From positions 54,493-118,492 of the forward strand of contig NZ_PCDP01000061.1 of the NCBI RefSeq assembly GCF_003240585.1: a DNA stretch of 64,000 nucleotides, given 5' to 3'. Within the stretch, counting starts at the first letter, position 1; every line of letters begins with the position of its first letter. The notes below the pieces were generated by a model. It made no database searches. It had not been told where the DNA came from and was given only the letters and a program-made list of their open reading frames with translations. The position numbers were made by a program, and so were the translations under genes. Of this stretch, positions 1-7,840 are shown one piece after another. This stretch comes from Arminella tubonensis (lineage in GTDB: Bacteria > Pseudomonadota > Alphaproteobacteria > Rhizobiales > Rhizobiaceae).

Positions 1-111
1 GAACTTGTCTGGGCGGACGCGCTCAAACGAAGCGATGTGCGTCGCGCTATGGCGATTGTTCAGGACCATCAGGAAGAGTTTCTAGCTCGGTGGAGGAATA
101 TTCATGGCTGA
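1..111 (+). CDS. DUF4160-like protein, C-terminal fragment (cut by window edge)
   Basis: An open frame enters from the left edge and stops at TGA 109-111, leaving 36 residues that end in EEFLARWRNIHG. The pattern of a conserved hydrophobic helix followed by a Trp and a final H-G is what I know from the end of DUF4160 proteins, short (about 80-90 residue) proteins of unknown function that are usually encoded directly before a DUF2442 gene. The stop overlaps the ATG of the next gene (104) by 8 bases, so the two are almost certainly co-translated. The assignment rests mainly on this context because so little of the protein is visible; most of the gene lies outside the window. Confidence 0.6.
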   Translation, partial: ELVWADALKRSDVRRAMAIVQDHQEEFLARWRNIHG

Positions 112-514
112 TCTCACCGACATCGCCGTAGACGCGGCAATCGAACGCGGAAAGATCCTGCGTGAGACCGAGCCTCGCGCCGCAGCAGTCCGCTATGACC
201 GGCAGACCGGCCGGCTGATTGTCGACCTTACCAATGGGTGCACATTCGCCTTTCCGCCGCGGATTGCGCAAGGGTTGGAGATGGCAACGGACGACGAACT
301 GTCGCAAGTGGAAATTCTCGGAACAGGTCTCGGCCTGCATTGGGAAGCCTTGGACGTTGATTTTTCTGTCCCCGGGTTGCTCGCCGGTATTTTTGGGACT
401 AGGACTTACATGGCCCGCCGCGCCGGACAGGCAACCTCGCCTTCAAAAGCGGCGGCCGCGCGCGCGAATGGCGCCAAGGGCGGACGTCCCCGCAAGGCAG
501 TCGATCAGCGATAG
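104..514 (+). CDS. DUF2442 domain protein, partner of the DUF4160-like gene
   Basis: Protein of 136 residues. The DUF2442 core spans about residues 25-95 (YDRQTGRLIVDLTNG, then FPPR and a GLHWEALDVDFSVPGLL segment typical of the family). The last 30 residues form a basic, alanine-rich tail ending ANGAKGGRPRK, which resembles an AT-hook-like DNA contact. ATG 104 is preceded by GGAGGA with good spacing. DUF4160-DUF2442 pairs are widespread and behave like toxin-antitoxin modules in distribution, but I know of no firm biochemical function. It could be a DNA-binding autoregulator of the pair; that is inference from the tail and the organisation. Confidence 0.8.
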   Translation: MADLTDIAVDAAIERGKILRETEPRAAAVRYDRQTGRLIVDLTNGCTFAFPPRIAQGLEMATDDELSQVEILGTGLGLHWEALDVDFSVPGLLAGIFGTRTYMARRAGQATSPSKAAAARANGAKGGRPRKAVDQR

Positions 515-523
515 CGCCAATCG

Positions 524-832
524 TCAAATACCATCCACCCCAAACCGCCATTTCCGCTCGACTGCCGCGACAAGATCGAGATTGTGGTGGTGGGCGAAGA
601 GGAGGATGTGGCCGAGGACGTCGGCGGCTTCGTCGGCAAGCGACAGGCGGAGATGGTCGTTCGAGAGGCCTTTTTTCCGGCCCCTGCCCGTCAGCCTGTT
701 TGAAACCTGGGTCAGTTCGCCCAGTTCCTCCTGCAGCTTCAGCAGGAACCAGTCGGGGTCTCGCGTGATGTCGTTGGCCGTCGCGTAATCCGCGGAGGCC
801 GCTTCGAACTTTCCGATCAAATTGCGCAGCAT
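524..832 (-). CDS. MazG-like nucleotide pyrophosphohydrolase
   Basis: Protein of 102 residues with the signature of the all-alpha NTP pyrophosphatase (MazG-like) superfamily: E35-E36-x-x-E39 in LQEELGELTQ and E68-x-x-D71 in LADEAADVLGHI, the four acidic residues that bind Mg2+ in this fold. These enzymes hydrolyse NTPs or dNTPs to the monophosphate and pyrophosphate, often as house-cleaning enzymes for non-canonical nucleotides; the exact substrate cannot be read from sequence. ATG 832 is preceded by GGAG at suitable distance. It converges with the DUF2442 gene, with only 9 bases between the stops. A perfect inverted repeat lies immediately upstream (840-858). Confidence 0.8.
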   Translation of the reverse strand: MLRNLIGKFEAASADYATANDITRDPDWFLLKLQEELGELTQVSNRLTGRGRKKGLSNDHLRLSLADEAADVLGHILLFAHHHNLDLVAAVERKWRFGVDGI

Positions 833-839
833 TGATGTT

Positions 840-858
840 CTCCATACGTTCTATGGAG
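840..858. promoter_or_regulatory. 7-bp inverted repeat just upstream of the MazG-like gene
   Basis: CTCCATA and TATGGAG separated by 5 bases, 8 bases upstream of the ATG at 832. The inner-side copy contains the GGAG that serves as ribosome-binding site on the minus strand, so the repeat could fold in mRNA and occlude it, or act as a small operator. No protein partner can be named. Confidence 0.3.
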
Positions 859-871
859 CTATGCAGCGATT

Positions 872-897
872 CCCGACCGGCGTCGAGGCCAGTCGGG
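872..897 (-). terminator. GC-rich hairpin downstream of the carboxypeptidase gene
   Basis: CCCGACCGGC and GCCAGTCGGG pair over ten positions (one G-U) around a 6-base loop, 22 bases beyond the carboxypeptidase stop. There is no clear T-tract on the minus strand, so this may be a stabilising 3' hairpin and not an intrinsic terminator. Confidence 0.3.
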
Positions 898-919
898 GTT
901 ATTCGCGATCGGGCGCTGT

Positions 920-2263
920 TCAGCCCTGGCTAGGAAGCAGCAGGCAGTCGAAATCGTGCTTCTTCAGGGCCGTGCAGGCAGAGTTTGCGGCATCGCGGCT
1001 GTCGAAGCCGACGAAGCGGGCTCGATAGACCTTCGATCCGCCCTGTCCCACCGCTTCCGTGTAAGGCGATGCCTTGCGCAATGCCTTGCCAGTCTTGGAC
1101 TGCGCATCGGCGAGGATGTCCTTTGCGGCCTTTGCGCTTGGTGTAGCGGCGATCTGCACCTGCCAGCTACCGGCTTGCGGCTTTCCGGCGTTCAGAATTT
1201 CTTCCTGGGCCTGCGGACGATCCAGCGGGATGGCCATGTCGACCCCGCTTTCGGTAGCAATGCCGGTGCGGGTCGTCAGTGTTCCAAGGGTGCCTTGCGT
1301 CGGCGTGACGCTCTTCGTGGTGGCCTGGGCTATGCTCTGTGTAATGACGGCGTCGACGTGGTGCGGTGCTGTCCGGGTCGGAATTTCGATATCAGGTGCA
1401 ACTGAGGCAACTTCGACATTCCTGCTGTTGCGATTGCCGATGCTGGCCATGAGGCGCGTGTTGCCGGTGGAAGCCGCTTCCTTGACGTAGCGGTTCAGCA
1501 GGCCCGCCATCCTGTCGTCGCGGCTGCGGGCAGTCGCCCCGCCCAAAACGACGCCGATGACACGGCGATTGCCCTGTCGCACGGCGCTGACGATATTGAA
1601 GCCGGAAGCGTCGGTATAGCCGGTCTTGATGCCGTCCATGCCCTGGTACCGGTACATCAGGTTGTTGTGACCGCGGATGGGGCGGCCACGATAGACGAAG
1701 CCCGTCTGCGAGAACAAGCGGTATTCGCTGGGGTAATCATTGATGAGGGCGACGGCCAGCGTCGACATGTCGCGCGCGGTGGTGATCTGGCGCGGATCGG
1801 GCAGGCCCGACGGATTGACGAAGACGGTCCGGCTCATGCCGAGCGCGCGGGCCTTCTGCGTCATGATCCGGCCGAAGCCGCTTTCGCTGCCGCCGAGCGC
1901 TTCGCCCATGACGGTTGCGGCGTCGTTTGCCGACTTGATGATCATGCCGTTGACCGCCTCGCGGACGGTGACGGTCGTCCCGGCTTTCAGGCCGAGCTTC
2001 GTCGGGTGCTTGTTGGCGGCGTTGCTGGAGACCTTGAGCTTGGTGTCCCAGCCGATCTTGCCGCGATGGATCGCGTCGAAGGCCAGATAGAGCGTCATCA
2101 TCTTCGTCAGCGATGCCGGGTGGTTGAGCTGGTCGGCGCTGTCCGAGGTCAGGACCCTGCCCGTTTTCGCGTCCATGACGAAATAGGCGCTGCCGGCGAA
2201 TGTGGCCACGGTCGAATTCAGCAGCACGAGGGCCGCCGAAAAGGCCACCAATATTTTCTTCAT
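920..2263 (-). CDS. Serine-type D-Ala-D-Ala carboxypeptidase with C-terminal SPOR domain
   Basis: Penicillin-binding-protein-type peptidase of 447 residues (S11 family) that trims the terminal D-Ala from peptidoglycan stem peptides in the periplasm. The three active-site motifs are intact: S51-L-T-K54, S111-A-N113 and K-T-G in GIKTGYT near residue 215. Residues 1-23 are a signal peptide with cleavage expected after TFA. After a proline/threonine-rich linker (about 300-365), the last 80 residues fit a SPOR domain (GSWQVQIAATPS and a late CTALKKHDFDC), which binds denuded glycan strands at division septa. The start is the ATG at 2263, which gives the signal peptide; an upstream in-frame extension of 31 residues is basic and not signal-like. 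Confidence 0.92.
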   Translation of the reverse strand: MKKILVAFSAALVLLNSTVATFAGSAYFVMDAKTGRVLTSDSADQLNHPASLTKMMTLYLAFDAIHRGKIGWDTKLKVSSNAANKHPTKLGLKAGTTVTVREAVNGMIIKSANDAATVMGEALGGSESGFGRIMTQKARALGMSRTVFVNPSGLPDPRQITTARDMSTLAVALINDYPSEYRLFSQTGFVYRGRPIRGHNNLMYRYQGMDGIKTGYTDASGFNIVSAVRQGNRRVIGVVLGGATARSRDDRMAGLLNRYVKEAASTGNTRLMASIGNRNSRNVEVASVAPDIEIPTRTAPHHVDAVITQSIAQATTKSVTPTQGTLGTLTTRTGIATESGVDMAIPLDRPQAQEEILNAGKPQAGSWQVQIAATPSAKAAKDILADAQSKTGKALRKASPYTEAVGQGGSKVYRARFVGFDSRDAANSACTALKKHDFDCLLLPSQG

Positions 2264-2509
2264 CTCTGTCCCCAACCGAAACAAATGCAAATGCGTCGCG
2301 TGGCGCGATGTGCGCTTTTGCGACAGAAGCGGAGATTTAATGCGAACTTGAGGCAACTGCCTCGATGAACATCTAATTTTGCTGTTGCTGGTAAATGAAG
2401 CATTAAGGATCTGAAATATTAACTGGATTCAGCAAGACTTAACGTCGCACAGGCTAAATCGGGGCCGCAATTTCGCCAGGGCTCGACCAGGTTCGACGAT
2501 ACGGGTTTC

Positions 2510-3595
2510 ATGGAACAGGGCATCGGCAGCAGCCTGCGCAACCATCTCAAGCACGCGCTGATCACGGGCGGGCTCGAGGCGTCATTCGTCCTCGACAGGC
2601 TCGGCTTGCTGCGCCAAGCCGGCGGGCTGGGCGCGGTCTTCACGCTGCACCACGTGCGACCCTTCGTGCCCCGGCCGTTCGAGCCGAACCGCCACCTCGA
2701 AATCTCGCCGGAATTTCTCGACCTTGCGATCCGACGGCTGAGGCAGGAAGGTTACGTCTTCGTGCCGCTCAACGAGCTGCCGGGCCTGATGGCGGCCGGC
2801 AAGAGTACGCCGCGCTTCGTCGCCTTTACCCTCGACGACGCCAATCGTAACAATCTTGAGTACGCCCTCCCCGTCTTCGCCCGCCACGACGTGCCGTTCA
2901 CGGTTTTCGTCACGCAAGGCCTGTCGGAGCGAACGCATACGATGTGGTGGGAAACGCTTGCGGAATTGTTTGGCAGGCTGGATCGGATCAGCTTCGATTT
3001 CGGTGCGGGTATCGAAAGTGTGGACCTTGCCGGAGCCGGGCAAAGACAACAGGCGTTCGACCGTTTTGCGGCCTTGGTCCATCGATCCGACGAGGCAGCT
3101 GCTGTCGGCAAGATCGACGCGCTTGCCCGCAGCCATGGCCTGGAACCGCTCGACATCGTCCGGTCGCTGATCATGGACGCCGAAGAATTGAAGGTTTTGG
3201 CCGCCAATCCCCTGGCGTCGCTCGGAGCGCATACCGTGAGCCATCGCGCGTTGAGCAGGTTGAGCGATACGGAGGCCGCAGCCGAGATGTCGGCATCCGC
3301 CGACTATATCGCCTCGATCACGGGCACGCACCCAACGGCGATTGCCTATCCTTATGGGACGCGCGACGCAGTGTCAGTGCGGGACGCGAGGATTGCGATT
3401 GAGCTCGGTTTCACGATCGGAGTGACGACCCAACCGGGCACGATCACGCCGGCGATGGGGCCAGCGCCGACGTTGCTACCGCGGCTATCACTCAATGGAT
3501 TCTATCAGAAGCCGCGCTACGCCTCGGCGCTCGCATCGGGAATTCCGATGTGGCTCGAAAAAGCGCGTCGTCACAGGGGCGGTCCCCTCTCCTAG
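2510..3595 (+). CDS. Polysaccharide deacetylase family protein (NodB-like fold)
   Basis: Protein of 361 residues. The metal site of family-4 carbohydrate esterases is recognisable: the Asp pair in AFTLDDANRNN (about residue 110) and the H-x3-H of GAHTVSHRAL (about 245), followed by an AYPYGT motif. Such enzymes remove N- or O-acetyl groups from surface polysaccharide or peptidoglycan. The usual T-F-D-D-G is L-D-D-A here, seen in some exopolysaccharide-linked branches, so the substrate is open. There is no signal peptide, suggesting a cytoplasmic precursor or lipid-linked substrate. It stands alone: the carboxypeptidase gene runs the other way on one side and pdxH converges on the other. Confidence 0.85.
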   Translation: MEQGIGSSLRNHLKHALITGGLEASFVLDRLGLLRQAGGLGAVFTLHHVRPFVPRPFEPNRHLEISPEFLDLAIRRLRQEGYVFVPLNELPGLMAAGKSTPRFVAFTLDDANRNNLEYALPVFARHDVPFTVFVTQGLSERTHTMWWETLAELFGRLDRISFDFGAGIESVDLAGAGQRQQAFDRFAALVHRSDEAAAVGKIDALARSHGLEPLDIVRSLIMDAEELKVLAANPLASLGAHTVSHRALSRLSDTEAAAEMSASADYIASITGTHPTAIAYPYGTRDAVSVRDARIAIELGFTIGVTTQPGTITPAMGPAPTLLPRLSLNGFYQKPRYASALASGIPMWLEKARRHRGGPLS

Positions 3596-3659
3596 TAAAG
3601 CGGGGAGACGGGACTGCCTCTCTGGTGACGCATTTCCGGTATCCCGCCTCCGAGACGAA

Positions 3660-4280
3660 TCACGGATACATTCGGACCTTTTCCCAGGCCCCGTCTGGCA
3701 CGCTACGGCGGAATTCCACGCGGTCGTGCAGGCGGAATTTGCGGTCGTGCCAGAATTCGATCGACAGCGGCCGAATACGAAACCCAGACCAGTAATCCGG
3801 GCGCGGGATTTCGCCGAGAGCATACCGGGCCGTGTATTCAGCCACGGCCTTCTCAAGGGCAAAACGGCTCTCCAGCGGCCGGGATTGCTTGGATGCCCAG
3901 GCCCCTATGCGGCTGCCGCGCGGGCGCTGGCGGAAGTATTCGTCGGCTTCCTGGTCGGTGACGACTTCAACCAGACCGCGCAGACGGATTTGGCGCCTCA
4001 GCGATTTCCAATGAAAACACATGGCCGCTTTTTTATGAGAAAGCAGTTCTTGGCCTTTCTGACTCTCGAAATTTGTATAGAATACGAATCCTTCATGATC
4101 GAAACCCTTCAGGAGGACCATGCGGACGTTCGGCAAGCCATCTTCATCCACCGTTGCGAGCGCTACCGCATTGGGATCATTGACCTCCGAGGCCTCGGCG
4201 TCTTTCAGCCAGGCCGCGAACAACGCGAATGGCTCATTCTGTTCGGTGAAGTCACCGCTTGTTAACTCGTTTTCCGACAT
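3660..4280 (-). CDS. pdxH: Pyridoxine/pyridoxamine 5'-phosphate oxidase
   Basis: FMN enzyme of 206 residues that oxidises pyridoxine or pyridoxamine 5'-phosphate to pyridoxal 5'-phosphate, the last step of vitamin B6 synthesis and salvage. Family landmarks are present in order: NAVALATVDEDGLPNVRMVLLKG, FYTNFESQKGQEL, FHWKSLRRQIRLRG, the ASKQSRPLESR loop, and the C-terminal RPDYWSGFRIRP...EFWHDRKFRLHDR block that binds substrate and flavin. Length matches bacterial PdxH. It is transcribed divergently from the lipoprotein gene that starts at 4376. Confidence 0.97.
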   Translation of the reverse strand: MSENELTSGDFTEQNEPFALFAAWLKDAEASEVNDPNAVALATVDEDGLPNVRMVLLKGFDHEGFVFYTNFESQKGQELLSHKKAAMCFHWKSLRRQIRLRGLVEVVTDQEADEYFRQRPRGSRIGAWASKQSRPLESRFALEKAVAEYTARYALGEIPRPDYWSGFRIRPLSIEFWHDRKFRLHDRVEFRRSVPDGAWEKVRMYP

Positions 4281-4375
4281 ATTGGTCCAAGTGCCCCGAT
4301 ATTAAACAGATGAGGTATTTTGCCGTATGGCAAAAACCTTTGCCCAGGTCTTTTGGCGACTGGACAGGATACACG

Positions 4376-4834
4376 GTGGAAGTCATATCAAAGTCGACGG
4401 TTGAGACAAAGGGTTTGCGGGCAAAGAGCGGCATATTGGTGATGTCAGGCATCGTGCTCCTCTCGCTGACCGGTTGCGTTGCCGGTGGCATGGATTTCCT
4501 CAGCACCGCCAAGGTAGATCGTTCGGTGACGACTGGGACGGTCCCGCAGGCAGCCGTGACCACCGACAGCGTTTCCGACGAGACCACGGTGCGCAACGCG
4601 GTGACCTCAGCCGATCTCAGCAAGACCCAGGGCCAGCCGCTTCCCTGGGCCAATGCCTCCACCGGAAGCGCCGGCGTCATCGACACCATTGTCGAGAACA
4701 ATTCTTCGGGGCAAGTGTGCCGCCAGTTCCGCACGACCCGCCATGCCTATGACGGCGTTGCCAACTTCTACGGCAAGACCTGCCTTGTCGACGGCAGCGA
4801 CTGGCAATTGCTGAGCTTCCAGCAGGCCGGCTGA
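4376..4834 (+). CDS. RT0821/Lpp0805-like surface lipoprotein
   Basis: Small envelope protein of 152 residues. A short basic N-terminus leads into a hydrophobic segment and the lipobox L31-T-G-C34, so it should be acylated on Cys34 and anchored in a membrane. The C-terminal part (CRQFRTTRHAYDGVANFYGKT...GSDWQLL) matches the RT0821/Lpp0805 surface-antigen-like domain, whose function is unknown. I prefer the GTG at 4376, which has CAGGA 6 bases upstream and places the lipobox correctly; an ATG at 4310 in frame would add 22 residues and run into the pdxH promoter region. Confidence 0.75.
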   Translation: MEVISKSTVETKGLRAKSGILVMSGIVLLSLTGCVAGGMDFLSTAKVDRSVTTGTVPQAAVTTDSVSDETTVRNAVTSADLSKTQGQPLPWANASTGSAGVIDTIVENNSSGQVCRQFRTTRHAYDGVANFYGKTCLVDGSDWQLLSFQQAG

Positions 4835-4846
4835 AACGTCAGCACG

Positions 4847-6376
4847 TCATCCGATTTCGAGCACCGGCTCCAGCAGCATCCCTTCGTCGATCCTTTGCGC
4901 CAGCGCGTAGACATCGGCGCTCGACGAGCGGTCCGCCTCGAGCGGCGGAACGACGGAACGCACCGCGTCGAACAGCATCCTTCCTCTCTCTCCGAGCTTG
5001 ATATCACCGCGCAGATCGATGGCGCGGGCGGCAACGATCAGCTCGATCGACGTCAGATAGCGCAGCTTCTCGATCAGCCGCTGCGACTTGTCGATCACCG
5101 ACATCGCCAGCGAAGCATAGTCCTCCACCCTGTCGGCGACCGGCGTGACGACGAAAGGCATCGGCATGGCGAGATGGGCTATTTCAGCCGTCAGGGCCGC
5201 AACCGTTTTCTGCAGGGCGCCAAAACCGTTCGCACCTGGGCCAGCCGGGGCCAGGAAACGTGGAAGGTCTGAAAAGCCGGGAGACAAAAGCTTCATGATG
5301 CGTTCGGCCGCCATCGCGGCGAGGCGCGCAAGCGAAAGGCCGAGCGTGTCGAAGGCCAGAGCCAGATGGGTCGCGTCGAAATTGCCGGTCGGCAGGACGA
5401 TGTCCTCGGCAGCCATGACGGCAGGATTGTCGTCGCTGGAGCGCAGTTCCAGCTCGGTCGCCGCCCATGCGGCCTTCAATGCCTCGAAGGCAGCGCCGAC
5501 GACGGAGGGCGCGCAGCGCAGGCTGAGCGGATCCTGCAGGCGCCTAGCAGCACCCGGCGCGATAAGATCGCCGCCCTCGATGAACGCGCGGATCGCGGCG
5601 GCAGCTTCCCCCTGCCCCGGCGCGGGTCGGAGCCGACTTGCCAGCGGATCGAGCGGGGCGATGCTGGCGCGGAAGCCTTCGAAGGACAAGGCGACGGCAC
5701 CGACATGCGCATCAAGCACGCGCCTGGCGTCCTCGAGCAGCAGGCAGGCAAGACCGACGGATGCGGCGTTGGAGGAGATGAGCGAGAGGCCATCCTTGAT
5801 GCCGAAGGTTGGCAATGCCAGGCCGGCGGCGGCAAACGCCTCCGTTCCCGAAACGATACGGCCATCTTCGAGCGAAACACTGCCCTGCCCGGTCAGGACG
5901 ACGGCGATGTGGGCCAGCGGTGCGAGATCTGCCTCGCTGATCGAACCGGTCATCGGCACGTCGGGGTGGATGTGGCTGTTGAGCATGTCGGCGAGCGCAA
6001 TGACCACGGGCTTGGAAACGCCTGAAAAGCCGAGGCAGAAGCGGGCAAGGCGCGCCGCCATCATGGCGCGGACTTCGCTCGTCGTCGCCAATCGGCCGAC
6101 GCCAACGGCGCGGGCGTGCGGGATGCGGTACTGGCGGGCACTGTCGGAAGGATCGACACGGGTGCCTACACCTGCGCCAAGGTCTGTGCTGACGCCATAG
6201 ATCGCTTCGCCTCCTGCAGCATGGCGAACGAGGCAATCATAGGCCGCATCGATGCCGGCAAGGGCATCTTCGCCGATTGCGACCTCCGGACCGCCACGGG
6301 CAATGGCACAGATCGCCTCGACGCCGGCGCCGGATGCACCGAAGACTATCCGTTTTGCCGCATCATCCGATGGCAT
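4847..6376 (-). CDS. Aromatic amino acid ammonia-lyase fold protein lacking the MIO triad
   Basis: Protein of 509 residues, the usual length of histidine/phenylalanine ammonia-lyases (HAL/PAL). Family features include the Tyr loop (IYGVST, Y60), the G-S...D-L-A-P-L-A-H core (144-156), the SSDDNPAVM motif and the late QKTVAALTAEIAHLA helix. In true HAL/PAL enzymes an Ala-Ser-Gly triplet in the core cyclises into the electrophilic MIO group; here G144-S-I-S-E-A-D150 replaces it and is one residue shorter, so MIO cannot form. The protein either catalyses a different reaction or is regulatory. The start is ATG 6376 with AAGGAG upstream. It follows the cyclodeaminase-like gene by 29 bases in one operon. 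Confidence 0.85.
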   Translation of the reverse strand: MPSDDAAKRIVFGASGAGVEAICAIARGGPEVAIGEDALAGIDAAYDCLVRHAAGGEAIYGVSTDLGAGVGTRVDPSDSARQYRIPHARAVGVGRLATTSEVRAMMAARLARFCLGFSGVSKPVVIALADMLNSHIHPDVPMTGSISEADLAPLAHIAVVLTGQGSVSLEDGRIVSGTEAFAAAGLALPTFGIKDGLSLISSNAASVGLACLLLEDARRVLDAHVGAVALSFEGFRASIAPLDPLASRLRPAPGQGEAAAAIRAFIEGGDLIAPGAARRLQDPLSLRCAPSVVGAAFEALKAAWAATELELRSSDDNPAVMAAEDIVLPTGNFDATHLALAFDTLGLSLARLAAMAAERIMKLLSPGFSDLPRFLAPAGPGANGFGALQKTVAALTAEIAHLAMPMPFVVTPVADRVEDYASLAMSVIDKSQRLIEKLRYLTSIELIVAARAIDLRGDIKLGERGRMLFDAVRSVVPPLEADRSSSADVYALAQRIDEGMLLEPVLEIG

Positions 6377-6405
6377 GATTTCAGACTCCTTGGAAAAATC
6401 GGGCC

Positions 6406-7410
6406 TCAGGCAAAACGCAGGCGTTGGCCGATGTTCATTCGCCGCGCCTTGTCGACCATGGCCGCGCCGAGCGCGACGTCTGTGGTGCTGAGGCCGCGGT
6501 GCCAGAACAGGATGGTCTCTTCGTCGCTCTCGCGGCCGGGTTTTGCACCGCAGACGATCTGGCCGATCTCGGCATGTAGGTTTTCGGCCGTCACCTTGCC
6601 TTCGTCGACATGGCGGCGCAGCGCGCCATAGGGCCGACCCGGGCCGCACTGGCCCCAATCGTCGACCACGACCTTGTCCATTATATCGGTCAGGTCGAAT
6701 TCCAGCGCGCTCATCGTGCCGTAGGGTACGACGAAGGCACCCTTCTTCACCCAGGCGGTCTTGAAGAGTGGCGTTGGCTCGGGCAAGCGGCTTGCCTCGA
6801 TCATGATGTCGGCGCCCTTGAGGCAATCTTCCCAATTGTCTGTGACGATGATCTTCTTGCCGAGGTCCTGCTCCAGCCTGGCGGCGAAGGCGTCGCGGCT
6901 CTCAGGCCGGCGGGAATGGACGCGAATTTCATCGAAATCGAAGATGTGGTCGAGCAGCCGGACATTCCAATAGGACGTGCCGCGCGCGCCGATATGACCG
7001 AGGATCTTGCTATCCTTGCGGGCGAGATGACGGGCGCCGATCGCGGTGACCGCGCCGGTGCGCATGTCGGTGATCGCGGTCGCATCGATAATCGCCTTCG
7101 GCACACCGGTATGTGGATCGAACAGGTTCAGCACGGCCAGCTCCGAGGGCAGGCCCTGCTTGTAGTTATCGACGAAATCGCCAACGACCTTGACGCCGGC
7201 ATAGCCGAGCGATTTGACATAGCCGCGCAGCACGTTGAAGTGGCCCTTGTCGGAGCTTTCGGGGACGAGGTGAACACGGGGCTCAATAACCGTTTCGCCG
7301 CGCCCCTGCGCATCCAGCGCCAGGGTCACCGCGTCGAGGATTTCGTCGTTGGTGAGGGCCAATGCCTTGGCATCGATGGCATTCAGATAGTCGATCCAGA
7401 TTTCCTGCAT
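6406..7410 (-). CDS. Ornithine cyclodeaminase / mu-crystallin family protein
   Basis: Protein of 334 residues. The N-terminal half carries the family signature around ITDMRTGAVTAIGARHLA; the Rossmann part begins at ILGHIGARGTSYWNV (about 135-150) and continues through DEIRVHSRRPES and GADIMIEASRLPEP. Members bind NAD(P) and act as ornithine cyclodeaminases, alanine dehydrogenases, ketimine reductases or diaminopropionate-forming dehydrogenases, so the substrate cannot be assigned. The dinucleotide loop is G-A-R-G-T-S and not the common G-x-G-x-Q-A. It is the first gene of an operon with the MIO-less lyase-like gene, which suggests that both act on the same amino-acid-derived compound. Confidence 0.88.
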   Translation of the reverse strand: MQEIWIDYLNAIDAKALALTNDEILDAVTLALDAQGRGETVIEPRVHLVPESSDKGHFNVLRGYVKSLGYAGVKVVGDFVDNYKQGLPSELAVLNLFDPHTGVPKAIIDATAITDMRTGAVTAIGARHLARKDSKILGHIGARGTSYWNVRLLDHIFDFDEIRVHSRRPESRDAFAARLEQDLGKKIIVTDNWEDCLKGADIMIEASRLPEPTPLFKTAWVKKGAFVVPYGTMSALEFDLTDIMDKVVVDDWGQCGPGRPYGALRRHVDEGKVTAENLHAEIGQIVCGAKPGRESDEETILFWHRGLSTTDVALGAAMVDKARRMNIGQRLRFA

Positions 7411-7537
7411 ACGCCGCCTCGGCCTTCCCGTTCGTTCGATATTGATGTGCCCGGCGCGTCCGCTGCCAGAGATTGCGGAGCGGCTGCGCCGCCCGCCGGG
7501 ATCGGGCCATGAAAGATTTGTCTATACTTATTGTCAA

Positions 7538-7549
7538 GGCGAATTCGCC
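7538..7549. promoter_or_regulatory. Perfect 12-bp palindrome GGCGAATTCGCC (operator candidate)
   Basis: Self-complementary 12-mer 128 bases upstream of the cyclodeaminase-like start. Its half-site GCGAAT recurs in the inverted repeat at 7611-7635. This suggests two sites for one dimeric regulator of the divergent region. Regulator unknown. Confidence 0.35.
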
Positions 7550-7610
7550 GCCCAGGCGACCTGTGCCGTCGACGAACGGAAGGGCGCACATCCTTAATAT
7601 TATCCATCGC

Positions 7611-7635
7611 TCATTCGCCAATATTTAGCGAATGA
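7611..7635. promoter_or_regulatory. 8-bp inverted repeat TCATTCGC-N9-GCGAATGA (operator candidate)
   Basis: Perfect 8-bp arms separated by a 9-base AT-rich spacer (CAATATTTA), the geometry expected for a dimeric helix-turn-helix regulator. It shares its ATTCGC half-site with the palindrome at 7538-7549. Confidence 0.45.
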
Positions 7636-7840
7636 CTAACCATTGCCAGCGATCACTAGGCGTGTGGTTCCACTGCGTAAGGACTGATTAGCAACTGTCC
7701 CGCAAGATCACCCTATATGCGCGCTAAATTAGCTTCTTCAGGGGCGAAACGAATGCGCGCGATGTGTGTTCTCTATTCGAGCTACGGCGTGCCGGGAAAC
7801 AGGTCAGGCACACCGGTCGAAAAAGCGGCGGTCACAAGTT

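Larger units (their letters stand above)
7411..7840. other. Divergent intergenic region between the cyclodeaminase-like and J-domain genes
   Basis: 430 bases without a convincing gene. It must hold the promoters of both divergent units. The only structure I see is a set of GCGAAT/ATTCGC half-sites, annotated separately at 7538-7549 and 7611-7635. No RNA gene or terminator is evident. Confidence 0.5.

Noticed and set aside
6377..6835. In-frame N-terminal extension of the lyase-like protein by 153 residues
   Set aside because: It lies inside the cyclodeaminase-like gene on the same strand in another frame, its sequence is low-complexity Arg/Gly-rich, and ATG 6376 has a good AAGGAG site and a family-consistent N-terminus.
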